DNA from: Sialis fuliginosa
Taxonomy: Eukaryota > Arthropoda > Insecta > Megaloptera > Sialidae
DNA length: 64,000 bases
Direction of reading: 5' to 3'
NCBI GenBank assembly: GCA_961205875.1
Contig: OY540812.1
Coordinates: 13,640,001-13,704,000 of the forward strand
Shown: positions 24,893-37,260 of the stretch, piece by piece
Layout of the letters: every line of letters starts with the position of its first letter
Position numbering within the stretch: the first letter of the stretch is position 1
Notes under the pieces: model-generated
Seen by the model: the letters and a program-made list of their open reading frames with translations, nothing else
Database searches by the model: none
Told to the model about the DNA's origin: nothing
Made by a program: the position numbers and the translations under genes

Positions 24893-25859
24893 ATATTGCT
24901 TAAATCATAGGCAAGGAAAGATATAGGATTCATAACACGGAACCTAACGTTATACCAGTGTGCTCCGCAAAAATGTGCTCCGTAAAATCAATAGCAAATC
25001 ATTCATATCTTAAAATAAATATTAATTTCAGTTATAACGTCTATTTGGAATCATCATCCCATGTATATTGTGCATGCTTTAATTTAAGGGTGTGATTTAA
25101 ATGTTATTAAAATAAGCAAAGCAATAATAATGGGGGTAGAGGAATATTGAAAACTAGATTAAAAACTACTTCAAAAGAGTGCAATAAAATGTTTCATGTG
25201 TTCCTTGATTATATATCAATTATACCCAAAGTTTGAATCCATTAATCGTAATTTAAATACAATTAATTGGAATAATTATCATTAAGTAGGTACTTATTTA
25301 TACGTTACGTCTTCTTAGGTTTCAAGGTTAACGTTTCGTTACATGCATCAATGGGCAACATTAAGGACATATTAATTTTTGTAAATGGAATGTATTGTGT
25401 GTATAATAAAACTCAAATAATAAAAGAATATAAAAAGACCTAAAAAGCCGGTTACAAAGATAATGAAGACACGAACTTGTACATCCGGATATCTGTTTCT
25501 ACACATTTCCTCTTTGTTATTATTATTAATTGTTACATTTAATTTACAAACTATTTATTGCTCTAATTATTATTTACTTTAATTTATAGATACATACGGA
25601 AGAATGTTCTTCAGACATGCAAACTATAACTTTATTATTATTAATTTTTCATACTTGTAATGAATATATTTTCCAGAAAATAATATATACTTATTATAAA
25701 ATAGAATTTCCCCGAGACATAAAAATGTAGGTACCTAGTACCTACCATATCCCCTTTGGCAGTAATGATGGTTATATTATATTACATCAATGTATATCAT
25801 TTTTAATAGCAAATATTAATTCTATTAAATATTATAGTTCACGGAGATAAATGGAACTC

Positions 25860-26039
25860 AAATTTTAGGAAAAATTACAATTCCTAAATAAAAATTTAGT
25901 ATCCATATTGCAATATAGCCCAGTCAAGGAAGCAGTGAAAAGTGAGAAAAAGGGAAATTTAGAGGGCAAGCAATTTTATGATTGATTCTTCATAAAATTA
26001 TAAATTTTTATTTAGGAATTGTAATTTTTCCTAAAATTT
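25860..26039. repeat. Foldback: perfect 39-bp arms, 102-bp spacer
   Basis: Arms 25860-25898 and 26001-26039 are exact reverse complements (for example AGGAAAAATTACAATTCCTA and its reverse). Perfect identity of long arms implies a recent or conversion-maintained insertion. There are no terminal motifs of a named family. Confidence 0.85.
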
Positions 26040-26559
26040 TAGTTGTATTTTTCTTCGTGTTACAATTTATTTTTACAAGAAAATACCAATTGTAAATTTA
26101 AAACTAATTCTAAGATCTTAAGCTTTCGAACAGTGAATAAAGTTCCATGAAATTTGGTTAAGTAGTTTTAATGTCAAGTCGGTATTTTTATTATAAAATA
26201 TCAATTGTAAATTATCCTGAATATGGGTCTGCCCTATTTTAATTTTCTAACCTAAATTAATTCTAGAGTATTTTAAGTCTCTAATTGTGAAAGTCCTTTT
26301 AAAATCGGATCAGTGCCCCAAAAATATAAAAATAAAATTAAAATAAAAATCTTTGTACAGACTGAGCCTACATATATTTAAATATTCTCGATTTTCAAAC
26401 ATAAGGATTTTTTTTACTTTCGTATCGTACCTTTACAAAAAGCAACTATGCATTTGTTATAAATACAATGTATTGTATATATAATGTTTAACTTTCAAAA
26501 TGACCATTAACTTCTACGGTGCACATTTAAAAAATGCATCCTTAGGCGTTTAACACATA

Positions 26560-27010
26560 ACAAACCAAAGCGTAAAAAAACGACCGCTAAGAACGGAACT
26601 CGTGCGTAAATCCAGAACTTCCTGTATTGAATTATTATCGTATTAATGAATATATATTTTAATATGTATAATCAAATTTTAAACACGTTAAGTAAATATA
26701 AATAAACGGTTCACAAAAAATTCAATTCGCCAAAATAACAAAACCTAACGGTGGTATTGAAATTTTTTTACAAACACACTCGCGCGGACGTGCAAATATT
26801 TCAAATATAATAAAATCCGTAGCACACGCCGTCCAATTAATGTTATAGTTGCGGCGGCATTGGGGGCAGAGAGGCAGCGGCGCGTGATTAGGGGCTTGTG
26901 TACACATCGAAGGTTCAGTAAGTCAGTAATGTCTAAATATAGACGCACAATAACCGGAAACAAACCGGAACACACCTCCGTTTGAAACTAGCGGTGCAGA
27001 AAACCTGTAC
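26560..27010. promoter_or_regulatory. GC/CpG-rich island
   Basis: An abrupt rise in GC with many CpGs (GCGGCGGCATTGGGGGC, CACTCGCGCGGACGTGC) flanked by AT-rich DNA. The - strand is open in two overlapping frames of 61 and 76 codons, but no splice-supported coding exon emerges. It could be a promoter or non-coding first exon of the minus-strand gene, or a separate gene. Confidence 0.35.
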
Positions 27011-27346
27011 ATGATTGTTTTAGATCCGATCGAGAACCACGCATTCTAATAAATGTAATGTTTGTTATTGTGTTGCATTCTCACGGTCAATATGCGGGTT
27101 CTTTCTGGAAATGTTTGAAAAAATAGAGTTATGAAATCTATTTAATTAGTTCAATAAACTATCATTATAACGTATTATTTATGTTAATAAATAATTGTTC
27201 AAAAACACAAAACCAACATCATTTTTGAATTTTTGATGTCGAGACCTAAATAGACGATCCTAACCTTAAAAAGTATTAGTATTACCAAGTAAGTTTACGT
27301 TCACAGTAAGAATTAGTACTATCTTTCCATTTAATAACTTATACTT

Positions 27347-27485
27347 TTCACTATATGATTTTTTAAATCAAGATATACTACATAGATAGAAAATAATATG
27401 ATAAATGTTATATTTGAGTGTATTTGTAAAAATATTATATTTTCAAACAATGTAGTATAAAAATCGTATAGTGAAAAGTAAAAGT
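27347..27485. repeat. Inverted-repeat foldback, about 140 bp
   Basis: TACTTTTCACTATATGATTT faces AAATCGTATAGTGAAAAGTA with one difference. Inside, ATACTACAT faces ATGTAGTAT. This is MITE-like, with no clear target duplication. Confidence 0.65.
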
Positions 27486-28512
27486 TCATTTTAAAGGGGA
27501 TTTATACTATGAAGTATTATAGTAATATGTATTAGAATAGTATTTTAGAAAAAAAATGCACAAAATTGTCAGTTTGGGTAGATTTTACGATATTTCGGAA
27601 ATCGTACTTAATTGCGTAATTCAGCACAATAAAAACATTCGGGGTCATCTATTCAAGTCTCTTTTTGATACCCAGTGTAGTATGTCATAGAAATCCAAAT
27701 AAGAATCATTATTAGATTTCCATAGGCCTACGACCAGAACCCTATTAAAAGCACTTTGACATTCGTCCGTCACAACAAAATATCTCTTAAACTATGTACT
27801 ATGCATTTAAACTTGAAATTTTAATTAAACATGCAAAGTTATGATATGTTAAATCAAAAATAATGGCAAATTAAAATAAGTATAAAAATGTTTATTTAAT
27901 CTTAAAATATACTATAAAATAAATATAAAATACTTTAAAAACATTATAAATTAAAATAAAATACAAAAATATAAAAACAAGATAACGCTAATATAAAATC
28001 ATTTCAAAAAATAAATTAATTTACTGAAATGAATATAAGTTAGTCGAATTTTAACATAAATCTGTTAAAATGGCTAACTAATAAGTGTATCAAGGTTTCA
28101 TCACGTGCACACTAAAAGACTGTCATTATAACAACATTAAATCATTAAAAAATTCTAAATAATTAAAACTAAAAACGAAGAACTCAATTAGAATAAATTA
28201 TAGGACAATCAAAACAAATAATTTTCAACAAAATGAAAGTGACAATGCTATTTCCAACGAGGAAGTATTTAGGTCAATCACACTTTTTTTTAAATATTAT
28301 CACAAAACCACAACACACCTATATATTGTGTTAATTATTTTTATATCTGTCTATATTATTGTAGGGCTATAAACATGCATAGGCGCCATCAGATGAGACA
28401 AGTCTGACAAGTGTCTCTCATATATTTGTAAGTGAAAATGTTAAAGTAGGTCTCCTATTTAATAAACAATAGAAAAAAAAAGTTTTAATGAGAAAAATTC
28501 TAGTTTGAACAG

Positions 28513-28926
28513 CAGGGCCGCATTAGGTACGCAAAGGCCACTAGACAAAACTTAAGAAATGAGTTAAAAAAAAATTGGTAATAAAAATAAAATAAAATAA
28601 TCGTAGAAGTAAAATTTTTAAAATGATTAGGTCCTACTTAATATTATAATCGCATAAAAAACATTTTATAGAGTTCTATATTCAAAGCATAACTTTATTG
28701 AGAGTAATATCTACCGGTATTTGATTTAATATCGGCAATGTAGATGAGCATAAATTTATAATTCATAATAAAATTATTTTTGAAGCTAACAAAAAAATAA
28801 ATAATTATTTTTAAATTTTCTTTCTTTAGCGGTTTTTTAATTCCTACAAAAAATATTCTATTAGCAATTTAGTGGGGGGGGGGGCTAGGTAGCGCTTAGT
28901 TTACCTACATGGTTAATGCAACCCTG
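28513..28926. mobile_element. Probable hAT MITE, 414 bp
   Basis: Starts CAGGGCCGCATTA and ends TAATGCAACCCTG (imperfect inverted repeats). The flanking octamers TTGAACAG and ATAAACAG agree at six of eight positions, as expected of an aged 8-bp duplication. It contains a run of ten G near the right end. Confidence 0.6.
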
Positions 28927-29289
28927 ATAAACAGATTAGAATCAAATTATATTATTTCTTTAGAAATTTTTTTTTATAATAAGTAATATGTAAAATTCTC
29001 CTATGAATATTTTAGTTTCATTATCCTATTTCTTCCAAATAGTATCAATATAAGAACTTAAAGAAAAACACAGTTTTCACCAAGAAGTCCAGATACGTAC
29101 AAAAACAAATAGGTATACGAATTTCAAATCAACTTTACAACAACACGAATTAAAAATAATAATTTCCAGTTAGCAATCACCAAAATAAAACGGTAATTTT
29201 GAATTTACATATATATACACATACCACTCGTACATTCATTCACATAGACCTATGCAATATATAGTTTGTGTTTGCAATTAACACAGATT

Positions 29290-29600
29290 ACATAACAGAC
29301 AACAAAGATGATGCATCGAGTGCAATCATCCTGTAGAACTCACCGGTACGACACACCGTGTACACCTGTATGTACATGCTAATGAACCTGCGGCAAGTGT
29401 GCACGTCAGACTGTGTCATTAGGTCAGTTCAGAATAACGGTGTTCATTCATCTTGCATCGCGAATGATGCTGCTACTCTCAGATCGCCGCACGCCGTTTG
29501 ATTTTGTTCACCGGCTTTGCGAGAGGTTTTCGAGTCCACCTACACGAGATGGCTATAAGATGAATCTGTCTTATAGCCATCTCTGAATCTAGTGTGAGTT
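29290..29600. promoter_or_regulatory. CpG-richer island with a 14-bp hairpin
   Basis: Elevated GC and CpG (CAGATCGCCGCACGCCG). A perfect inverted repeat, AGATGGCTATAAGA (29547-29560) and TCTTATAGCCATCT (29569-29582), surrounds an 8-nt loop. It may be a regulatory element or an untranslated first exon. Confidence 0.3.
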
Positions 29601-29655
29601 TGGGGAGGAAAAGAACAACCTGAATCTGAAGAGATTTACACTCCATTTAAAATTA
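29592..29655 (+). repeat. Dispersed duplicate, copy 1
   Basis: GTGAGTTTGGGGAGGAA, then AACCTGAATCTGAAG, closely resembles 30518-30580. Confidence 0.45.
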
Positions 29656-30517
29656 TAATTAGTTGGTATTATTTAGCGTATTTGCGAAAAGTTTTTAAGT
29701 TCATTTTGTAATTTATAGAATTTTAAGGTTGTTTATTAATGAGGCCTCATTAGGGGATGTAATAAATACCAAGAAATCAATACGAGTAACACATAATTTA
29801 ATTATATTTTTTGCGAATTTTTTATAGTATATCAACTAATATCCAGGGGTTTTTGTAAACAAAAATATGCCTTTTTACTAAAGAAAATTATATTAAAATA
29901 TCATTTAAATTAAATTTACAACAGGTTTCTTATTCCACGAAAAAAAGGTGCCGGAACGCCGTTCCATCACATTGTATTTTTATACATTTTTGGGTGCTAT
30001 TATTTATTTTTTTATGAAATGAGCATACAAAACCAAAGATTATGTTTAAGAGGTTTGCGAGTACGTAGGTACTAGGAAGTTAATTACTTGATGCTCAAAA
30101 AAAAATTTTTTTCACATCTCTGTCTAGAATAGATATCTTGATAGCGTTAAATTCGGACGAGACGAAATCGGCTGAAATTTTGACGAGACCGAGACAATAT
30201 CAACTTGATTTATTTATTTCTCGTTGAAAGTGTCGGTTTTTAAATATATATTAATCTTTAAATCAACAACTGAAGTAAAATATATAAGATTAGTTATAAT
30301 TCAAACTTTCTTTGTTTATTATGTACATAAGAATAAATGAAAACATTATTTGTATTTGTGTCTATTTTGTATAGAAATATTTACATGAAACCCAGACTCG
30401 GTTCGGTCACATGCACGAGACAAACAGGAAAGAGACGAAACGAGACTTATCTGACTCTCGTTTCTACACGAAATGCCTGTTTTACTATTTGTGTTTTTGT
30501 ATAAGTTTCAAATTCTA

Positions 30518-30580
30518 TGTGAATTTGGGGAGGAATTTAGCGACCTCAATCTAAGCTATCAACTCACCATTTAATTATGT
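30518..30580 (+). repeat. Dispersed duplicate, copy 2
   Basis: GTGAATTTGGGGAGGAA, then GACCTCAATCTAAG, resembles 29592-29655 in the same orientation. Confidence 0.45.
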
Positions 30581-30599
30581 AACAACCTGATTCTAAACT

Positions 30600-32260
30600 T
30601 CCTACTAGTTGATGTACATATTCTGGTATATTAAAACTGTTATAATATCTTAAGACCATATTAAGACAAGGTATACATGCTTCATCTAATGGTTTGTAAA
30701 ACAATTCAAGCAAACTTCATGAATAAACTGAATTAATTTAATACAGAAAATCGATTTTTATACGTACGAATATGCAAATGTTGAAAAACATACTATCTCT
30801 GCATAAAATATTTTATACATTAAAAGATGGTTTCTGCAGAATTATTTACACGAATGAGTAATCGGTTAACAAGTCATAAATATAAAAATCGATGTATATA
30901 AAGATAATATGCTTAATGGTTTCTGTTAAACCGCAGATATGTATATTCTGCGCATATAGGTATATTATTTCTATTTTACTTAATTACAAAATGAATTAGA
31001 TGTACTATAAAAAAGTTGTTTTTATAAAGGAAAAATAAAAAAAAGCACTATATGTATTTGCTTTTTAATTTTTCAAATCACTGTTATGGAACAATTTAAA
31101 TAGTTAGTAAAAAAATATTCATATTATTGAGATTACATTATAAACTGTCGGAATAAGGCTAATCGTGCATCTCTTACATTTATAAAGCAGAGCATCCTCA
31201 CTATTGGAACTAAAGAAGCGTAACAGAGTAAATACATTTACTTATTGAACAAAATGTTCTACAATTACAAATTATTAACAGTAATCGATTATTTCAATTT
31301 GTACAACGGTTTGGTAAGTGCTATTAAAAAAAATATATTCAATTTAATAAAATGGACACATTTATGTTGTGGTTAAATTAATTATGGCTGCTTTTACCAG
31401 TGCATCTGCACAAACTTTCTCTTATCAATTTGTTAAGTTGGTGTTTAATATAAATTTTCCTTCCAAATTCTGATGGAAGTAGAGGTATAATGAAAGGGTT
31501 GAAAAATCTTATTCGAAATAAGGTCAGATACCGATTTAAAAACGATTTTTAAAACGTAAGCTTTATGTGCGTGTTTATCTGCCATTAAATTTTTATGTTT
31601 CTGATAACTTCTTTAAAAATGCATCGACTTGATTTTTTGCAAATTGTTCGTCTCAGCAAGGAAGAATTTTGGTACGAATTATTATTGTATCAGCGGTTTT
31701 GGAAATATGCGCAATTTTGAATATATTTTTTACCTATAACAATATCGTACCTATAAGTTTTCTGCCAAAATTCACTGAATTTTATTGAAAATGCTTATGG
31801 AAAATAATCATTATTCATACTAATATTTGAATTTACATTGAAACTTTTAACAGAAAACATTTCCGAAACCTACAGAAATATTTGATTAAGGTAGGGTAAT
31901 ATGAAGTTAATTACTTGAAATATATTACCTTTTTTAGAATTCGGGCTTTTCCTTTAAACACACCCGCACAAGGAAACAAAGCTGAATACTCCCGACCAAC
32001 GACATTCATGTTGAAGTGCCAAAGATTCCAAGATTACAATATTATATCCACATAAATAACACCACCGATCACACGATAATAAACATCGATATCCATTACA
32101 AATAACTTTCGCATTTAAATTTTGGACTACAGTTCAAATATAATTTGAATAATTCATCAAACTCGAAAATTGATGTACATTCATTATAATTACTGTTTAC
32201 GCGCTAAAACTATAACACAAATGAAACTATGTCAATAATCTAATTCGTATCAACAATAAA
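30600..32260. other. AT-rich non-coding stretch
   Basis: Nothing recognised on either strand. Confidence 0.4.
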
Positions 32261-32279
32261 CTTCGCTCCAAAATTTAAA

Positions 32280-32520
32280 TTCGTGACAACAATGAAATTC
32301 GCGGATGTTATTCGGTAGCAGAAACCGGACACGCACACGTCAACGAATGCGTAAATTTTCGGTGTCATGCAACGCACAGGTGCGTGGGGTAGATGCTCCA
32401 AATACTGTGAGAGATCTGCTAAAGGGGGGATACGCCGGCATCACGCATATATGTTTATTTATTGTTGTTATTATAGTTGTCAACGATCCGGTTTTTCGTG
32501 AATTGTCTGAGAAGATTTGA
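32280..32520. promoter_or_regulatory. CpG-richer island
   Basis: A short GC-rich patch (CGGACACGCACACGTCAACG, GGTGCGTGGGGTAGATGC) in AT-rich DNA. The + strand is open for 71 codons (32305-32520) but the peptide shows no domain and no splice support, so I read this as a possible regulatory or first-exon region. Confidence 0.25.
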
Positions 32521-34427
32521 AATAGATATATTGTGACTGTTTACAGTTTTAATCTAGATTACGTTTGGGCAAACATTTCCTCTGTCACATCGTAAATGTT
32601 GGCTTGTTATAGTTCATTAGCACTATAATTGTTTAATAATCCAGTTATAATTAACTGTATTACTTAATTTAACCCTCCAGTGGTGACGTCCTATTTCATT
32701 ACATTAGTGATAGCACCATATCTGTCAGATACGCATATTGGATATCACTTTTAAGGAGTATACTAAAGTACCTAATATGAAAGATACAAAACTTTAATTT
32801 AATATGTCGTTACATATTTTATAAATAAATTGTTTTTATTACTTTAAAAAAATGTTATAATGTTAAATAACACGAGTATGACAGATTTTCAGCAATAATT
32901 TAATAAATACTGAAAATATCACAATAAAACTAATCATATGTATAATTATAGAGCTACTGACAATGAGAAGAACACGTGTCTGACAACCTTAACCATTAAA
33001 TTATTTTAAAAAGAAAATGAGTTGGGTTTGTGAGACTAGGCACCACTGCTGCAGGGTTAAATATTATTGGAAAACGATTATAAGTATGTTTTAATGTCAA
33101 TTGATAATATTCTTCAAATTGAGATGAAGATGGAAATTTTATTAATTTTGGAACATTTTTAACCAATATACATAAAATAAAATTATTCATTATCATCAGC
33201 TTAGCAAAATATTAAAAGCATGAGGAACATGCTTTACGAAAAAGTAAAATTTAATTCTTTATTAATTAAGTTGTAACAAACAACTACTTGTTTTATATAA
33301 GTAAATATAAGTAGGCGTATGCAGAAATATTTAAATAATTCTTATACTATAATATGAAAGTTTTTGGTATTGTTTAAAACAATTGTATTTAACACATTTA
33401 TCATTGTATGACTGAAAAATTTATAACGAAACGAGAAGTCATGTTAGTTACAATAATTTGACATCAAATTTGAACAATAAGTATAAGTTCCTAAAGAAAG
33501 AAATTTAATTTTCACATGTAACACAAAAATAACCTTTCTCTACAAAACTCAATATATTTAAGTCAGAGTAATGCAATTATATTGTTACGGTTTTGGCAAC
33601 ACCGGAAATAATACATGCACTAACTTTGTAACGAATTTGCAGCAAGTTATGAAATTTATTTTATAATTATCAAATTGTATATGAGAAAATTTTTAAATAT
33701 ATATGTATTTATGTATTCTGATTCATAAATATGCATATTTTAGATCAGAAAACTTTCATGGCTGAAGAAATTGAGATCTAAAAAATATCTTAGTGATATA
33801 ATTTAATTACTAGAACGTCAATCAATATGTGCATATAAAACACTTGTATATACTTTTAAATAAAGGATAGATTATGAAGAAAATCTTCTTCATTTATTTT
33901 GTAGACAATAAATTAATTTATTACGAATAAAATATTTCAAATAAATGTCAAAAATTATTAATGTTACATTATCTTTACAAATACGCTTCTAGTAAATGAT
34001 TTAACGTTAAGTTCAACGTGAAATGTATTTTACTATGTCGTTAAAATCACCATAAATCGATGCGGAAGGCTGCAATAAACATCTGAAAATACAAGTTAAA
34101 TTCTGAGAGTACATCAGCAGATAAAACCAGCACCCAGAATCAGGTCAATGCGTCAGAATGACAATGCACAAGTTCGGAGGGATTCGGGAGACCCGAATGA
34201 TCGATATAGACACAAACCTCGCAAAGTATCATACAATAACATCGTTGTATCACGGCTGATTAATGATTCCCTTTCTTTGCTCGAAATGATATAGTACATG
34301 TATTGTGTACGTGGTGGATCTCTATCATTACCGATGATCGAGTACAATATCATTAGAAATGTCGGCAATGTCTGTTTCTGTAATTCATGATACAATAATA
34401 AGAAATATTACGTCCGTTATACTAAAT
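32521..34427. other. Non-coding stretch
   Basis: AT-rich, with a moderately GC-balanced patch at 34120-34400 of unknown nature. No exon found. Confidence 0.35.
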
Positions 34428-34474
34428 CAGTGTGGTCTAACCCGCGGCCCGCGACACGTTCTTTCTGGTCACTG
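34428..34474. mobile_element. Tiny hAT-like remnant
   Basis: CAGTGTGGTCTAACCCGCGG resembles a frequent hAT terminus, and CACTG closes the unit 47 bp later. No target duplication. Confidence 0.3.
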
Positions 34475-36890
34475 ATCGAAACGGGTTTTGAATAAATAAT
34501 AGCAACAATCACAAAATAATCAAAACCACAATCTTGCATGTTATGTTATCTTCTTCGGAACTAATTTTTAAATTAAAATAGAATTAGCCATGAAAATACA
34601 TATATATACAGTGTATAGACGTAGCTTCCTATCTAAAACCTCTACACGTTATTTTTCTTGATTATTATATTTTTATTCATTTGTTCATAATATTTTTAAT
34701 CATCTGGTCCTAATTGTATTGATATTTTTAACAGTGCATTGTGAAATAACAATTCGTCATATATCAAGACAGAAAAAACGTTTTTATGTAGTAATTCGCG
34801 GACTGTACGCATACTTTTATGATTGACTGTAGTCTGTAGTTACAATGTATATTGTTATATGTGAATAAATTATCTGTCCAACGGAAATTTCAAATTATGA
34901 TTATAAAAAAAGAAAAATATCCAGCTATCAAATTAGCAAACAATATAATATTGTTATTGAATTTAATCACAAACCAGCAATTATATTTTGTAGGGATATA
35001 TGCTTGTAAACTTATTGTCATTCGAAATTTTTAATTTAATATCTACGTACATGCATATATGTTAAATTATGCATGTTTTATAAAATATAAGTACAGTCCT
35101 ATATAAAAATCTAAAGAATTTTTATATGATAAGTATTTTTAAAATAATATTGTATATTTGAAAACACTATAAAAAATATAGTGATCTTTATTAAATGCTC
35201 CATCTTTGTGTATATACACTAATATATTTTTAATACATCATAAATTAACGCAGTAATAAAATATTTTATAATATGAGATACATATGCAGGTACTTCAACT
35301 ATATCAAAATTACGAAAGGAAAAAGTGTCCCACAAAATTACACAACCCAACCACTGTTAAAATAAAACAGATTACATGTTATTATAAAAGGCATGTTTTT
35401 GTATTAAACATAAAAGACAATACCTAATCTAATAACATTTCCGGTAAGGGTACGTTGACTAAAATGTAACCGTCAAGTGAACAATTCACGGCCCACACAC
35501 ACACGCACACATGCTCGCCTAGAACCATACCCATGTGTGTTCGTTACAGATTCTATTGAATGAATACTTGTATGCAAATTAGGGTACCAAGAACTGGAGC
35601 CCGCCGATCGGCAATCCGAGATAACAAACAAACATATACACACCTGTAAGAGGACATGTAGCGAGTTAACCGTCAACCCAAAATGGAACAAAAAATATAT
35701 TGGTTTGGTCGAGTTATATCAAAAGTAAAGTAACAGCGAATTATCAATATTTTTAATATATTCTGTGTAAATATGTATATATAGATAAGAAGAATGTATC
35801 AAACATATTAATATGTCTTTTATACTATATTAAGTAGGTAGTTTGGAGGCATTTTCAGATATTTTTACAATGACTTAAATAATTCAAACCACAGGTTCCT
35901 GAATTATTTTACTCGCGACCCATTTTCCACAAAACTAATTTTAACGACCACCTAGTAGGTAAGGTGTATTTCATAAGTGGCATATATTTATTATTCTAGT
36001 TTAATTATATGTTTATCAACAATTTCTGCGACTCCCAGAATCTTTATGCGATCAACTGACGCATCGTGTTTTTTGTAGATCAAAATATTTTAACATTATA
36101 ACAAAAATATATAAAATACTACCATTTTTAAAAATAAAGTAATAATATTAGTATAATAAAGACAATTAAAATATTTAATATGATAAATAATTGTCTGTTA
36201 TCTACTAATGATCCTAGTTTCGTGAAATTATTTGCATCAGAATTATATTAACGGTTAATTTTCCTAATAAGGTCAATAACTACATGAATTTTATTTTCTT
36301 CGTAAGAAAATCTAGATAATATTAGTCTTTATAGTAGTATAATATTATAGATATTGGTGCAAGGTTGATCGATACTATTTTGACATGAAAGTGCAACACC
36401 AATGACACACATTTATTATCTTATAGAATCTATAATTCGTAAATATAATACATAAAGGGAACACGATTCTATACAGTGCTCCAGTAGCACTAACTTACAA
36501 ATACTACTTGAAATCGGAATTTAATTCTTGCTGTATATAATATTATATATTAATATATTTTATATTACGTGAACATTCAAAGTAAATATATTTTATTTGT
36601 TTTTATGATAAATAAGCACTTGAATGTAATATTTTAATATTTATAGAACGTAAACGTATTGACCCTATAGTCATTTGTAAAAGTACAACTGTTACTATAA
36701 TTTGTCCAAAATTGTGTAACATAAAATCATAACTGTAACACAAACCTTTTGAATCTGAAACTAAAATTAGACCATAACAACACCGCATTTAAAATCATAG
36801 TTAAACATGAAATATCTTCGTAGTTCACTGAACTATGTAATCGATCTCACAGAATCATTCTAGAAGACACAAATACATTTTTTAATTTAC
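34475..36890. other. Non-coding stretch
   Basis: Mostly AT-rich. 35460-35690 is a GC-balanced patch with an octamer-like ATGCAAATTAG and CACACACACGCACACA, possibly a conserved non-coding element. No exon found. Confidence 0.35.
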
Positions 36891-36894
36891 CAAT

Positions 36895-37260
36895 AGCATC
36901 ACGATCCGCGAGAAAAAAAACAGACGAAATAAAACAACAGGAGACAAAGAGTGAGTCATGGACGCGTTGAGTCACCATCTTAATAAATGATTTGTGCAAC
37001 CCTGTAAGACATCCACAATAGATTTAGTGCGGCGACATTTAGTGGTCGGTAAGTGCGCACGCGGTTACACATTAGCGGGCTAGCTAGCACGTGTGTCTTT
37101 GCTTTGCAGACCGTGGGAATCACACCCACGCACACAGCATCCGCGTTGTGGATAAGCTCTTAAGGTCAAAGGCGCGCTGAGGATCGTTTCGCGGGTTTCG
37201 AGAAAACCGCGAACACGTGCGCTGTCATTGTTTTACGTTGAGTTCATTTGTCTGATGAGT
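36895..37260. promoter_or_regulatory. CpG-rich island with paired AP-1 sites
   Basis: The clearest GC/CpG island in the window (GGTCGGTAAGTGCGCACGCG, CGCGGGTTTCGAGAAAACCG). Two perfect TGAGTCA AP-1/CNC sites at 36952-36958 and 36968-36974 lie 16 bp apart. It is a plausible internal promoter or enhancer of the minus-strand gene. A CRE palindrome TGACGTCA lies downstream at 37834-37841. Confidence 0.4.

Noticed and set aside
32305..32520. 71-codon plus-strand gene
   Set aside because: Arg/Thr-rich start and Val/Ile run without a recognisable domain or splice site; kept only as a GC-rich island.
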